From a virus, in the IMG/VR virus record IMGVR_UViG_3300034061_000860, positions 1 to 29,421 of that record: DNA of 29,421 nt; one strand, 5' to 3'. Below, piece by piece: positions 8,301-15,566 of this stretch. The stretch's first letter is position 1; every line of letters starts with the position of its first letter. Made by a program: the position numbers and the translations under genes. The notes beneath the pieces are model-generated. The model worked only from the letters and a program-made list of their open reading frames with translations, was not told where the DNA came from and made no database searches.

Positions 8301-8620
8301 CGTTGTAGATCTGTTTGTTGGATTTGATCAGGAGCTGCTAGGCTAGAGATTTGATCAGCCGTTGGAGTTCCCTGCATCTGAGTAACTAAATCTTGCTCCT
8401 CAGTGGGAACTGTAGCAGAAGGAGCTCCTAAGAGTTGAGCTGCTCCACGAATGGTAGAAGTAAGACCACGCTCTAAACCACGAGCAAGAGTCTCTCCTAC
8501 TCCATACTTAGGTTGATATAACTCTGTAGCAGCAGCTAAGATATCTTCTTGACTAGCTCCATCAGGAACTTCCATAGTTAATACCTTGCCGTCTGGGGCT
8601 TGGATTTTAACTATTGGCAT
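5366..8620 (-). CDS. Large internal virion / DNA-ejection-type protein
   Basis: 1084 aa, the largest protein here. The N-terminal 30 residues (MPIVKIQAPDGKVLTMEVPD...) form a short beta-rich segment seen at the start of many phage internal virion proteins. Residues about 120-190 hold Ala/Gly-rich hydrophobic stretches (IAGGAVVGGVLGGTIGALI). The middle is a long helical region, and the C-terminus is basic and helical. There is no visible lysozyme or transglycosylase motif. Size, Ala-rich helical composition and position after the tail genes and before lysis match T7 gp16-like or P22 gp16/gp20-like ejection proteins; this is inference by context. TAATG overlap with the upstream gene. Confidence 0.7.
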   Translation of the reverse strand: MPIVKIQAPDGKVLTMEVPDGASQEDILAAATELYQPKYGVGETLARGLERGLTSTIRGAAQLLGAPSATVPTEEQDLVTQMQGTPTADQISSLAAPDQIQQTDLQREAEFRAMAQQRPVAAYGSQIAGNILDPINLVPLGAARTAAQGARNIAGAGAVMGALEPVYGDDSRLLNIAGGAVVGGVLGGTIGALIQKYGKEAVTTAGKELKDNRAVLLGGSGRITQDNVPLSPIAQEIADVTATKNIELQDSIVPLLQQLEDSELATKLTNEIAGGDYRAFFTDAPFRLTNIPTSRLTAAFSADNPLREQNLAAYLKTGYKAEDPEQLLTRIVAANKGAIATELDTTPLNIPADSAVNFLLNRKVQELGGRDLINAYLPALQRGVDMINSIDELFLNGRASGMSDAEIAAVFKKDFDEVKPILFSAIGNVSNIGRALAAAKAQKKVIGSTEEILKGLSKSGGKELKDIFALRDAVSSIKASSGTSFDKTKSIAELTKESIKQPGWADKFGEFVVNSYISGLATTAVNAFSGVAKVGLLGTERILQAVNPASKVKIGEVLPAFRGLMDGVLESAFFAKEGFLRGSPLDATMPEIRGAIGAQEGATKAEKILGEVVRTPSRLSVGVDEFFKSIFRRMEYNAQAYRLASTGKYGDPETVYNALRTINTKTTDWKDNVLKAPELATLPDSARVKLVDDVRNFAKQATFQADLGSFGNKLLALRAAHPWVAPVIPFVKTPINIMKDALSYTPLGVFAKNTPTDVKIARTAIGVGITAALAQQVADDTVTGSYPKDAAKRNAMIAAGIPEYSLRIGDTYYSYARVEPLATIMGSAVDGINAVRTYVDKPSYDSKKEKDLVVDVVAGVTKNIVSKTYLEGISGLLQAVHDPERYGGSFINGFAGLLVPSIVAAPARSADPYARVVTGFGEAVQNRIPDFGLGLPIPSRSELPVQSKLFGGARENPSYGFAAYTGLQTAPATRNAVQEEVARTKVDYNLPSKTLRGVDLEGADQAKYQALSSQFADTILPGIIESSGYQNAPDSIKKVILERGLKRARSAATKTLLGEKLQDPEFRTQFIRARLAKKGIELEE

Positions 8621-9486
8621 TATTCTTGACTCAGAATTTTAAATGAAGAAAACTTACTTGGTGGTTTCTTTTCATCTTTCTTAACAGCAGGTGCTGCAGG
8701 AACTGCTCCAGGGCGAGTTATTGCACTATCAGGAATTGCTTCGTATTCTGTCTTACCAGTCCTCTTATCAATCTTAGCCATAGATACTGGAGCTCCTGTA
8801 ATGTCGTTAATAACTTTCCAGTCATACTTACCAGATTCAATATCTTCTCTGAGCTTAGTTGCTTGAGCTTTTTGAGCATCTGTTTGAGCATTACGCAGAG
8901 CAATCTCAGCCAAGTCCTTAGCTTGTTGAGTGTCTTGTCTAAGGGTAATCTTACTAAGTAAACCAGATAATTCATTAGCTTTGGTATCATTGCCTTGACT
9001 ACGGAACATAGCAATATCAGACGTAAGCTTATCAGGATTCTTGCTGTATAGTTCAATCTGAGCAGTCTCAAGTTTAAGTCCTTCGCTTTTAGCTTTGTCC
9101 ACCTCTGTTTGTACTCTACGTAGTTCTTGAGTAGCCATTAAAGATTGTTGACCTAAGCCAGCATCAGCGAATCCTGTTTGTAGATTTCTATAGAAAGACA
9201 GAGGATCGTTAGGATCAGAGCCCTGCATAGCAGTATTGTATACATTTTGTATCTTGGTTAAGTTCTGTAGTACAGGATTAGTAACTTCAAAGAAGCCACG
9301 ATCTTGTGCTACGTTAGTTAAGCCTCTACCAAGCAGTGAACCTAGAGTAGCTCCTAGTTGACTCTGTGCAGGTAAAGCACCTATACGAGCTTGTTCTTGT
9401 TGAATTAACTGTTGACGATATAACTCAGGATCTGCACCAAGCAGTGCTTGTTGATTACCTAATAGTGGATTTACTGGCTGTCCCAT
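8620..9486 (-). CDS. Putative internal virion protein
   Basis: 288 aa. The N-terminal third is Gln/Leu/Gly-rich (NPLLGNQQALLGADPELYRQ), the middle (about 110-215) is a long Ala/Gln/Lys helix with coiled-coil character, and the C-terminus is Pro/Lys-rich and probably disordered. It sits between two other internal/ejection-type proteins, and its start follows a clear AAGGA site. The set of three Ala/Gln-rich proteins (this one and its two neighbours) fits the usual podovirus group of three ejection proteins. No enzymatic motif; assignment rests on context. Confidence 0.6.
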   Translation of the reverse strand: MGQPVNPLLGNQQALLGADPELYRQQLIQQEQARIGALPAQSQLGATLGSLLGRGLTNVAQDRGFFEVTNPVLQNLTKIQNVYNTAMQGSDPNDPLSFYRNLQTGFADAGLGQQSLMATQELRRVQTEVDKAKSEGLKLETAQIELYSKNPDKLTSDIAMFRSQGNDTKANELSGLLSKITLRQDTQQAKDLAEIALRNAQTDAQKAQATKLREDIESGKYDWKVINDITGAPVSMAKIDKRTGKTEYEAIPDSAITRPGAVPAAPAVKKDEKKPPSKFSSFKILSQE

Positions 9487-9495
9487 AATTATTCC

Positions 9496-10476
9496 TTAAA
9501 ATTGAAAATCTCTAGGAGATGCTTGATATTGTGGTTTAGGAGAACCACCAGAACCAGCAGCAGCCTGAATCAAACTAGAGAGGAACTGATTGTTCATCTG
9601 CTGAGCCATCATGTTAGAAGACAATTGTGTCTGAGCACCTTGCAGCTGACCTCCGAAGTATTGCTGAGATCCTGTGTTTTGACCAGGTTGCTGAGCAGTG
9701 CCTAGTTGTAAACCTAGTTGATAAGGCATCTGAGACATTTGTTCTACTTGACCAGATAAACCTAACTGAGCAAGTAATGGAGAGTATGCACCAGCTTGTC
9801 CTTGTACTTGTGTGCCTAATAATCCAGCACCAGTGCCAAACAACCCAGCACCAAACTGTGCTCTCTGTTGTCCTGCTTGTTGTCCTTGAGCAGCTAACTG
9901 AAGATCTTGCTGACCTAAAGCATTGTAGTATGCTTGTAGCTCAGGAGACGTAGGAGCACCACCTGTACCAGTCTGAACTCCTAAGCCACCACGACCACGA
10001 GCAAACAAACCACCTCTAACATTAGATAGCTGAGCTTGTCTACTAGGAGCTAGTAAAGCTTGTTGACTAGTGATGTAATCCTGAGCAGCTTGCTCTGGAG
10101 ATGTGGCTAAGTATTGTTGACCTAAGTTAAACAAGCTTTGAGAAGCACCAGTCAGTGGAGCATACTGACCCTGCATTTGTTCTGCTTGTGCTAGTGTAGG
10201 AGCAAATCTACCAAAGAGTTGATTCTGCAAAGCAGATAACTCAGGGGCTGCTGTGTATCCTGCACCTGAGATATAAGGAACACCAGTCCTCGGATCTATC
10301 TCACGAGTAAACTGAGACGTACCAAATCTGGAAGTCATTCCCACAGGACGGAATGCAGAGATATTAGCAGCAGTTATACCAGCTTGTCGCTGTTGCTCTG
10401 CAGCTTGTTCTCCTGCTCTTCGTACCCCACTAGCTCCTGTAAAAGGATCTAAGATACCACTAACTATATCACCCAC
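9496..10476 (-). CDS. Gln/Gly/Ala-rich putative internal virion (ejection) protein
   Basis: 326 aa starting at GTG (10476), supported by AGGAG six bases upstream. The opening MGDIVSGILDPFTGASGVRRAGEQAAEQQ is typical of small podoviral ejection proteins whose first helix contacts the portal or membrane. The rest is strikingly rich in Gln, Gly, Ala and Leu (for example GAGLFGTGAGLLGTQVQGQAG region 207-227), of low complexity and with few charges. No catalytic motif is present. It overlaps the preceding small gene by 13 nt. Function is inferred from composition and gene order. Confidence 0.6.
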   Translation of the reverse strand: MGDIVSGILDPFTGASGVRRAGEQAAEQQRQAGITAANISAFRPVGMTSRFGTSQFTREIDPRTGVPYISGAGYTAAPELSALQNQLFGRFAPTLAQAEQMQGQYAPLTGASQSLFNLGQQYLATSPEQAAQDYITSQQALLAPSRQAQLSNVRGGLFARGRGGLGVQTGTGGAPTSPELQAYYNALGQQDLQLAAQGQQAGQQRAQFGAGLFGTGAGLLGTQVQGQAGAYSPLLAQLGLSGQVEQMSQMPYQLGLQLGTAQQPGQNTGSQQYFGGQLQGAQTQLSSNMMAQQMNNQFLSSLIQAAAGSGGSPKPQYQASPRDFQF

Positions 10477-10760
10477 GGTTTGCTCCTAATAAAAATATAG
10501 TATTTCTTGTTGTTAACTTCTATGGATTTTAATACTTCCCATCCTGTTAGCTTACCAAACTTAGCAAGCTTAGTGTTTTCTTCTTCTACTAATGCTAACA
10601 GAGGAACATTAGTTAGATACTGTAATAAGTTTAAATCTTCTAAGTACTTCTTCTTTACTTCCTGCGACCACTTATGTACATCTGTATGAAACCACAATGC
10701 TGCGTCGTGTAACTCTAAGTACATTATGTAGTCGTCTCTAAGGACTACAGGTACTTTCAT
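10464..10760 (-). CDS. Small protein, possibly related to podoviral internal protein A (acetyltransferase-like fold)
   Basis: 98 aa. Aromatic-rich mixed alpha/beta pattern: ALWFHTDVHKWSQEVKKKYLEDL at 21-43, PLLALVEEENTKLAKFGKLTGWE at 53-75 and KKYYIFIRSKP near the end. The spacing (acidic helix, hydrophobic strand, FGKLTGWE, final strand) resembles a truncated GNAT-like fold such as that of T7 gp13-type proteins found at the same place, but no acetyl-CoA motif can be confirmed. Treat the family link as tentative. Confidence 0.55.
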   Translation of the reverse strand: MKVPVVLRDDYIMYLELHDAALWFHTDVHKWSQEVKKKYLEDLNLLQYLTNVPLLALVEEENTKLAKFGKLTGWEVLKSIEVNNKKYYIFIRSKPWVI

Positions 10761-10761
10761 A

Positions 10762-11454
10762 TTAGGTTTTCATAATAAACGCAAGAGCATAGTATGGAGG
10801 TAAGTTCTGGTCTGTACCACTAGAGCCTGTAGATGCGTTAGTAGTTGCTACTGAAATACCTGTAACTGCTGAGTTAGTGCTAACCGTAGTTAGTGTATTA
10901 CTAGAACCAATAATAGGGGTATCCGAAGCACCACCTGCATTTGAGTAGTTAGTAAAAGTATGTAAATGTCCTGGGTCAGTAACAGTTGAAGTTGCAGTAT
11001 GTGTATGCGACACAACAATAGCATCTTTAGTACCGCCAGTCTGTGTATTGCTTCCAGTTACTGTGGAGTACGCTACACCAGCAGAATCAGTATGAGCACC
11101 AATAACAAACTTATTACGAAGGTCAGGAGTGCCGTTAGAACCGTTACACAATACCCATCCTGTAGGAATCGTAGCGATTGTCCCAGACCACATTGAAATA
11201 AGACCACTAGGAATAGAATTTGCAAGTACAAACGCAGTAGTAGCTATTTGTGTTGTGTTAGTAGCAGCCGATGCCGTAGGAGCAGTAGGAGTTCCTGTTA
11301 GAGCAGGACTATTTAAGTCAGCCTTGGAAGAAATAGCAGACGCTATCGCAGTCAGCTCAGTATCAATCTCTGTGCCTTTAACAATCTTGCCTGAGTTACC
11401 AGTAGGTAATCCATCTTTAGCTGTAAAGTTAGTTGCTTTTGTATAGTTTGCCAT
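10762..11454 (-). CDS. Tail fibre with phage tail collar domain
   Basis: 230 aa. Residues 1-48 (MANYTKATNFTAKDGLPTG...) form an attachment-type N-terminus common to phage fibres. Residues 48-78 carry the TGTPTAPTA...NTTQIATTAFV segment that precedes collar domains, and 83-120 the collar domain itself (GLISMWSGTIATIPTGWVLC, then GTPDLRNKFVIGA). The C-terminus is Thr/Ser-rich, ends LPPYYALAFIMKT, and has SHTHTATSTV and GHLHTF His-x-His pairs, which in related collar fibres bind metal ions along the trimer axis. It is a likely receptor-binding or accessory fibre. Confidence 0.85.
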   Translation of the reverse strand: MANYTKATNFTAKDGLPTGNSGKIVKGTEIDTELTAIASAISSKADLNSPALTGTPTAPTASAATNTTQIATTAFVLANSIPSGLISMWSGTIATIPTGWVLCNGSNGTPDLRNKFVIGAHTDSAGVAYSTVTGSNTQTGGTKDAIVVSHTHTATSTVTDPGHLHTFTNYSNAGGASDTPIIGSSNTLTTVSTNSAVTGISVATTNASTGSSGTDQNLPPYYALAFIMKT

Positions 11455-11463
11455 ATTATGTCC

Positions 11464-13116
11464 TTAGACTAAAGTCTTTCCTTGCTTAATTGCTACGTCT
11501 ATTTTCTGAATTGAAACTGGATTTCCATTAATATCTGCTTCTAAGCCTAACTGCATTACAGTTCCCTGACCACCAGCATTAATGTTAAAGCGATCTAAAA
11601 CAATACCTGAGCTATACTCAGCAATATTATATTCGGATGAACCAGGAATAGTATCTACAGTAGAGTTATTATATTCGTATACTGTAGCAGCGTCTAAAGC
11701 ATATGTAGTAGCTTGATAACTCTCACTATAATCAAAGCCCCACTTAATAGCTACTGATTGATTAGTACCCCCAATCAATACCCAACCAATCTTCTTTAGT
11801 AACTTAAGATTTGTAGATGCATCAAAGTCAAAATAATTAGTATAGTAAGCAAGACGATAACTAGAAGTATTATCAGCGTAGCCGTAATATTTAGCAATAT
11901 ATCCTGGCTTACCTAAGTATAAGTCTCTAGCTTGTGTTACAAAGAATGACTTAGGTTCAATACTATCCCACACCGTAACTCTCATAGAACCATCTTGCAG
12001 TGCAGCACGAGTATCAAAACAATATACAAATTTAGTTGTAGGAAGAGTTAATAAATATATAGCATCTCTTTCATAGTAAATGCTTTTAATCTTAGTTAAG
12101 TCTGTCTCAGATGCTACGGCAGCCATTAGTTCATCACGAACATTCTTAGAGATGTCTCGCATTGGCATAGACTTCTCTTGGATGATTCGCTGTAGACTAC
12201 GAACTCCTGAGTCAGATAAAAACAATACATCTGTTGCAATGTTCTGTACTGAATCTCTAGCAATACATCCTACATTATAGATAACTTCAACAAGTGTTAA
12301 CGCTCCTGTGTCTAGAGGATTAGCATAGATTGCTATGTTCTTACGACCAAAGAATATAATATATCCGTTATGTGCTGCAGCAGCGACTACAGGATCACCG
12401 TTAGGTAATACTTCTTGTAGGTTTAAGTACCCAGCAGAGCCATTTAAAAAGTCTGTACCAGCTAGTAAGTCGCTGAAATAGACAGTCTGAGTGTCTCCTG
12501 AGATACCACCACACCAGATTCTACCGTAAGCAGACAACACCCAGCTAGGCATGAATGTTGCTGTGCTATGATTAGAAGGTAACTTAGCGTCATCTCCTAC
12601 ACGTTGGTATCCAAATGTACCGCTATTGTGAGCATCAAAAGCTCCGCCTGATGTAGGTAGCTCATGATACACCAACATAGGATGTGCAGCTTGTGCTAAA
12701 TACACATGAGGATGGAAGTCAGTGATATCTCCATAAGACATTGCAGCACCCTGCCAATTGTTTGCAGTGATGGTATAAGTAGCGTCACCGCTGTTAGTAG
12801 TGTTACGCACTGTCTTAGTAGTCATTGTAGTAGTTCCTACGAATAACTTATTATTACCAGCACTTAACACTTGATTACTACCACCATCTACTAATTCAAA
12901 TATAAACTCTACTGGATTACCTGATCCTAAGTCAGTATTAACTGCAGAGTTTACTGTAGTCCATCCACGACGAGCACCGATACGACCATACTTATCGATC
13001 ACACAGTTCTGAGCTTTTAGTGCATACCCAGAAGACAAAGTAATACTAGACTCTTGTAGATTGAGTCCATAGAATCCAGGAGCTGCTATAGACGATGTCT
13101 GTAGTTGACTAGCCAT
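11464..13116 (-). CDS. Tail nozzle / stabilisation protein (tail tubular protein B or P22 gp10-like)
   Basis: 550 aa from the ATG at 13116, which overlaps the upstream stop as TAATG. A GTG at 13131 in frame would add five residues (GVEL...), but it lies inside the previous gene. The opening (GFYGLNLQESSITLSSGYALKAQNCVID) and KYGRIGARRGW are typical of phage stabilisation/nozzle proteins, which start with a strand pair linking to the adaptor. The body is beta-rich with repeated aromatic strands compatible with a propeller-like fold (WVLSAYGRIWCGGIS, NGYIIFFGRKNIAIY, TDVLFLSDSGVRSL). It would form the distal tail tube below the adaptor encoded just before it. Confidence 0.8.
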   Translation of the reverse strand: MASQLQTSSIAAPGFYGLNLQESSITLSSGYALKAQNCVIDKYGRIGARRGWTTVNSAVNTDLGSGNPVEFIFELVDGGSNQVLSAGNNKLFVGTTTMTTKTVRNTTNSGDATYTITANNWQGAAMSYGDITDFHPHVYLAQAAHPMLVYHELPTSGGAFDAHNSGTFGYQRVGDDAKLPSNHSTATFMPSWVLSAYGRIWCGGISGDTQTVYFSDLLAGTDFLNGSAGYLNLQEVLPNGDPVVAAAAHNGYIIFFGRKNIAIYANPLDTGALTLVEVIYNVGCIARDSVQNIATDVLFLSDSGVRSLQRIIQEKSMPMRDISKNVRDELMAAVASETDLTKIKSIYYERDAIYLLTLPTTKFVYCFDTRAALQDGSMRVTVWDSIEPKSFFVTQARDLYLGKPGYIAKYYGYADNTSSYRLAYYTNYFDFDASTNLKLLKKIGWVLIGGTNQSVAIKWGFDYSESYQATTYALDAATVYEYNNSTVDTIPGSSEYNIAEYSSGIVLDRFNINAGGQGTVMQLGLEADINGNPVSIQKIDVAIKQGKTLV

Positions 13117-13763
13117 TAGTTCCACACCCACTGTTGTTCTTCTATATACCGTCCTGATTCGAGTGCTATAGCGTCTGCTAAGCTCTGCTTCATTAACTGA
13201 TATGTCTCCCCAGCTTGTACTCCTCCATCCTCACCACGCTCTGCCTGAGCCCTTGCAAGAGCACCTAAGATTACAGGCTCTTCAGGTACTAATAAATTAT
13301 CAGCGTTAACTGCTAAGGGTACTTGTGGTTTAATAATATTAAAACGAAGGTTATAAGCACCATCAGGAATAGGGTATAAGTCTACCTGAGTATTTCCACT
13401 GGAATTAACACCATTGAAGTTATAATATGCAGGAGACCCCTTCTGAGGAGTGGTCATTAAGAACTGCTGATCCATCCACCTGGTCGAGGCTAATTCTACA
13501 AAAGCATTTTGAGTATCATTAATAACATCGATAACTCTGAATCTTTGACCTGAGCCCACTAGAACATAGTTAAACACATCTGCTGTAGTGGTAGCAGAAA
13601 GGGTATCAGACAAAGCATTCCAGTTGTAGGAGTCTTCCACAACCCTCTTAGAATCATTGACAAATCTAGCAATCAATTTTACATAGGCATTATCAGATAC
13701 CGAGGAAGCCTCAGGTTCACGCAGCCTAATCAGTACGTCATTTACTAGTTGAATGTAGTTCAT
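13116..13763 (-). CDS. Tail adaptor / head-tail connector (P22 gp4 / T7 gp11-like)
   Basis: 215 aa. It opens MNYIQLVNDVLIRLREPE, the usual first helix of podoviral adaptors, then VNDSKRVVEDSYNWNAL at about 35-51. A beta-rich middle (FRVIDVINDTQN, VDLYPIPDGAYNLRFNII) and a final helical bundle (ILGALARAQAERGEDGG...SLADAIALE) follow. It would bind the portal and receive the nozzle protein. A consensus promoter ends 7 nt before its ATG, so its own mRNA would be almost leaderless; see the separate promoter entry. It is the first gene of the tail/ejection/lysis unit. Confidence 0.82.
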   Translation of the reverse strand: MNYIQLVNDVLIRLREPEASSVSDNAYVKLIARFVNDSKRVVEDSYNWNALSDTLSATTTADVFNYVLVGSGQRFRVIDVINDTQNAFVELASTRWMDQQFLMTTPQKGSPAYYNFNGVNSSGNTQVDLYPIPDGAYNLRFNIIKPQVPLAVNADNLLVPEEPVILGALARAQAERGEDGGVQAGETYQLMKQSLADAIALESGRYIEEQQWVWN

Positions 13764-13770
13764 ATCTTAT

Positions 13771-13799
13771 ATTATACCATAAAATTGATTAAAAGTCAA
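13771..13799 (-). promoter_or_regulatory. Consensus sigma70 promoter with extended -10 (tail / ejection / lysis unit)
   Basis: Read on the minus strand: -35 TTGACT (13799-13794), 17-bp spacer, TGG then -10 TATAAT (13776-13771). Two near copies lie at 20403-20431 and 27174-27202. The expected start site, about 7 nt after the -10, falls at 13764-13763, on the ATG of the adaptor gene. Confidence 0.9.
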
Positions 13800-13807
13800 T
13801 ACCCTAC

Positions 13808-14053
13808 TTAACAGTCCCACTTCTTTAGTGCTAAGGCTTTGCGGGTAGGTCTGCCCTTTTCATCCTTCATAGCTCCCTTTATCCCACTCATACGAGCACA
13901 GAAGCTCTTACGTCTTCCTGCTGCTTTAGGGGACTTTGCAGCCTCTTTAGCAGAAACTGGAGGCTTCAGGTTAGAGCCTGTCTTCTTGTTGAAGTAAGCC
14001 CTTCCTTTAGCGTTTAAACCACCTTCTGGATTCTGATATACCTTCTTAACCAT
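13808..14053 (-). CDS. DUF6321-like small basic phage protein
   Basis: 81 aa, strongly basic. Visible family features: EGGLNAKGRAYFNKKTGSNLKPPV at about 10-33, SPKAAGRRKSFCARMSGIKG at 41-60 and a closing KALALKKW-C. This arrangement matches a family common in marine and freshwater phages (DUF6321, recognised from memory). Its role is unknown; a virion-associated or nucleic-acid-binding protein is possible given its charge and neighbours. The -35 box of the tail promoter starts eight bases after its stop. Confidence 0.75.
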   Translation of the reverse strand: MVKKVYQNPEGGLNAKGRAYFNKKTGSNLKPPVSAKEAAKSPKAAGRRKSFCARMSGIKGAMKDEKGRPTRKALALKKWDC

Positions 14054-14205
14054 TATCTCTTCTTAGCTGTCTTAGCAGATTCTTTAAAAGCTTTAGCCGT
14101 AGGAGCACCTTTACTGCCTACCTTGCGCATCTTCTCTCCAGATCCCTGAGCTATCCTTTTACGTTTAGCTGCGATATTAGAATACAAGCCAGGCTTAGTA
14201 GCCAC
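14053..14205 (-). CDS. Small basic phage protein (KPGLYxNIxAKRKRI family)
   Basis: 50 aa from a GTG start at 14205, supported by GGAG six bases upstream; the frame has no earlier ATG. It opens MATKPGLYSNIAAKRKRIAQ and continues GSGEKMRKVGSKGAPTAKAF, a form I recognise from many phage genomes, always uncharacterised. It ends TAKKR, with its stop overlapping the next ATG (TAATG). About one third of residues are Lys or Arg. It is one of four consecutive tiny basic genes. Confidence 0.75.
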   Translation of the reverse strand: MATKPGLYSNIAAKRKRIAQGSGEKMRKVGSKGAPTAKAFKESAKTAKKR

Positions 14206-14329
14206 GCATTGCTCCCATCTTCTTAGCTGGCTTAGATACTACCTTAGCACCAGTCTTCTGAGCATACGACTTAGCTTGCTTCTTACCCTTAGTTGTATAG
14301 GGGAACTTCTTCTCTTTGACCATTGGCAT
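14195..14329 (-). CDS. Small Lys-rich phage protein (MPMVxxKKFPYT family)
   Basis: 44 aa. It starts MPMVKEKKFPYTTKGKKQAK after an AAGGAAATAAT ribosome site and ends KKMGAMRGY. Similar openings occur in many phages beside head-tail genes, and the function is unknown. It overlaps the next basic gene by 11 nt. A second in-frame ATG two codons in could also serve as the start. Confidence 0.7.
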   Translation of the reverse strand: MPMVKEKKFPYTTKGKKQAKSYAQKTGAKVVSKPAKKMGAMRGY

Positions 14330-14330
14330 A

Positions 14331-14462
14331 TTATTTCCTTTTCTTTTGTTTAGCGGCTGATAATGCGATTGCGACTGCTTGCTTCTGTGGTCTTCCTTCT
14401 TTGACCATCTTAGAAATGTTCTTACTGATTGTCTTCTGAGACTTACCTTTAGCGAGTGGCAT
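14331..14462 (-). CDS. DUF6496-like small basic phage protein
   Basis: 43 aa: [20 protein letters not shown], then an [17 protein letters not shown] helix and a KQKKRK tail. The pattern (K-GKS-KTISKNI, then [11 protein letters not shown]) is a widespread small phage family I link to DUF6496 from memory. Charge and size suggest nucleic-acid or virion contact, unproven. It ends one base before the next gene starts. Confidence 0.78.
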   Translation of the reverse strand: MPLAKGKSQKTISKNISKMVKEGRPQKQAVAIALSAAKQKKRK

Positions 14463-14470
14463 AATTATCC

Positions 14471-14821
14471 TTATGCAAAGTTTTGTACGGTACTGCGTTG
14501 TTCTAATTCCATGCTCACAGTAATAGACATTGAAGATCCTGTCTCAGACTGTACTCGGATCTCATCTCCTTCGTCTAATACTACATATGCACCACCATTA
14601 AACTGTACATATTTTCTAGCATCGAGATTATACCCGTCAATAACAACAATCTCAGTATTTTCGCTGGAATCGTACCACCAAAGACTAACTGATTTATTAC
14701 TACCAGTATGATTACTAATATGTGCTAAAGTCCACTTAGCAATGTTTCTAGTGGGGACAGTAAAGACAGTTGTCTTAACATTAGCAGTTAGGTTTTTACC
14801 TACGGAATGTGGTCTGCTCAT
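14471..14821 (-). CDS. Small beta-rich hypothetical structural protein
   Basis: 116 aa, predicted nearly all beta: [23 protein letters not shown], then [42 protein letters not shown] and [13 protein letters not shown]. The shape is that of a jelly-roll or Ig-like phage accessory protein such as a decoration or fibre-associated protein. It has no homologue I can name. It starts by ATGA overlap with the preceding membrane protein gene. Confidence 0.65.
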   Translation of the reverse strand: MSRPHSVGKNLTANVKTTVFTVPTRNIAKWTLAHISNHTGSNKSVSLWWYDSSENTEIVVIDGYNLDARKYVQFNGGAYVVLDEGDEIRVQSETGSSMSITVSMELEQRSTVQNFA

Positions 14822-14970
14822 TTAAGTACCAGAGTTAATAAAGTAATAATAATGAACCCAGCAGTGCCTAGGAGAATCTGTTCTAGTCTCTTTAGTCTAG
14901 CGTGAATCTGTTCGTAGCGAACCTTACAGACTTCTTCGTGGCTTAGGAGTTTTAAGTCAGCTTCTGTCAT
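14818..14970 (-). CDS. Small single-pass membrane protein
   Basis: 50 aa. An N-terminal charged helix (MTEADLKLLSHEEVCKVRYEQ, with a basic RLKRLEQIL segment) leads into one transmembrane helix, about 34-49 ([16 protein letters not shown]). The layout resembles XhlA-type haemolysin/holin helpers and other tiny phage membrane proteins. It sits among fibre genes rather than beside the holin at 4.5-4.9 kb, so a second holin or antiholin role is only a possibility. ATGA overlap with the downstream gene. Confidence 0.7.
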   Translation of the reverse strand: MTEADLKLLSHEEVCKVRYEQIHARLKRLEQILLGTAGFIIITLLTLVLK

Positions 14971-14973
14971 AAT

Positions 14974-15564
14974 TTACTCGTAAAGAATGTTAATAGAGCC
15001 AGCATCGAAGGTGTCTGTGCCGTTTACTGTAGTAATACGAACTCGGTCTAATGTGGCTGAAAGGGTTTTAGAGCCAGCAGTGCTATAAAGAAAATCAGCG
15101 GCAGTACCACTTCCAGCAAAACTACCATTTGCAGTCCAAACATTACCAGTTAAATTGCACAATGTAAGCAATCCTTGTTGCACATGGGTAGAACTGCTTA
15201 CTGTTAAACCAAAACCAGTTGTATAACTTGTACCACCTGTTGATGAACCCAAATAAGTACTTACAGATATGTAGCCTGTATTTTCAATACCGCCTGAATC
15301 ACCTAATTGGATTAACCAGTTAGATGAACCATTTGTTGAAACACCGCTTAACATTACCGTTACACGCTTTACCCAGCTAGGAATACTAGTAAAGTCAATA
15401 CTTGTTCCGCTTGTGGAGGCTACGGATGTTCCGCTAGTTAAAACACCTACACCTGTAGGAGTTCCGCTAATTGTTGGGCTAGTTAAAGTAGCACTAGTTA
15501 AAGTAGGTGTTGTTAATGAAGCACTCGTTAGGTTGGGATTATCGCCTGATATAGTGATTGCCAT
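14974..15564 (-). CDS. Fibre-like protein, copy 1 of a duplicated C-terminal module
   Basis: 196 aa. An N-terminal Thr/Ser repeat region (TSASLTTPTLTSATLTSPTI) with a short strand-turn period, as in triple-stranded beta fibres, is followed by a module starting at about residue 40: VLTSGTSVASTSGTSIDFTS, IPSWVKRVTVM and ending TFDAGSINILYE. The same module occurs in the gene at 15734-16378, and nucleotide identity is obvious at the 3' ends. Likely a receptor-facing head or tail fibre tip; the virion location is not shown. Confidence 0.7.
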   Translation of the reverse strand: MAITISGDNPNLTSASLTTPTLTSATLTSPTISGTPTGVGVLTSGTSVASTSGTSIDFTSIPSWVKRVTVMLSGVSTNGSSNWLIQLGDSGGIENTGYISVSTYLGSSTGGTSYTTGFGLTVSSSTHVQQGLLTLCNLTGNVWTANGSFAGSGTAADFLYSTAGSKTLSATLDRVRITTVNGTDTFDAGSINILYE

Positions 15565-15566
15565 AA

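Noticed and set aside
9627-9953. 108-codon plus-strand ORF
   Set aside because: Antisense of the Gln/Gly-rich ejection-type gene, Leu/Val-rich from complementing CAG/CAA codons, no ribosome site.
14379-14711. 110-codon plus-strand ORF
   Set aside because: It runs antisense across two well-supported minus genes (14331-14462 and 14471-14821) and has no ribosome site.
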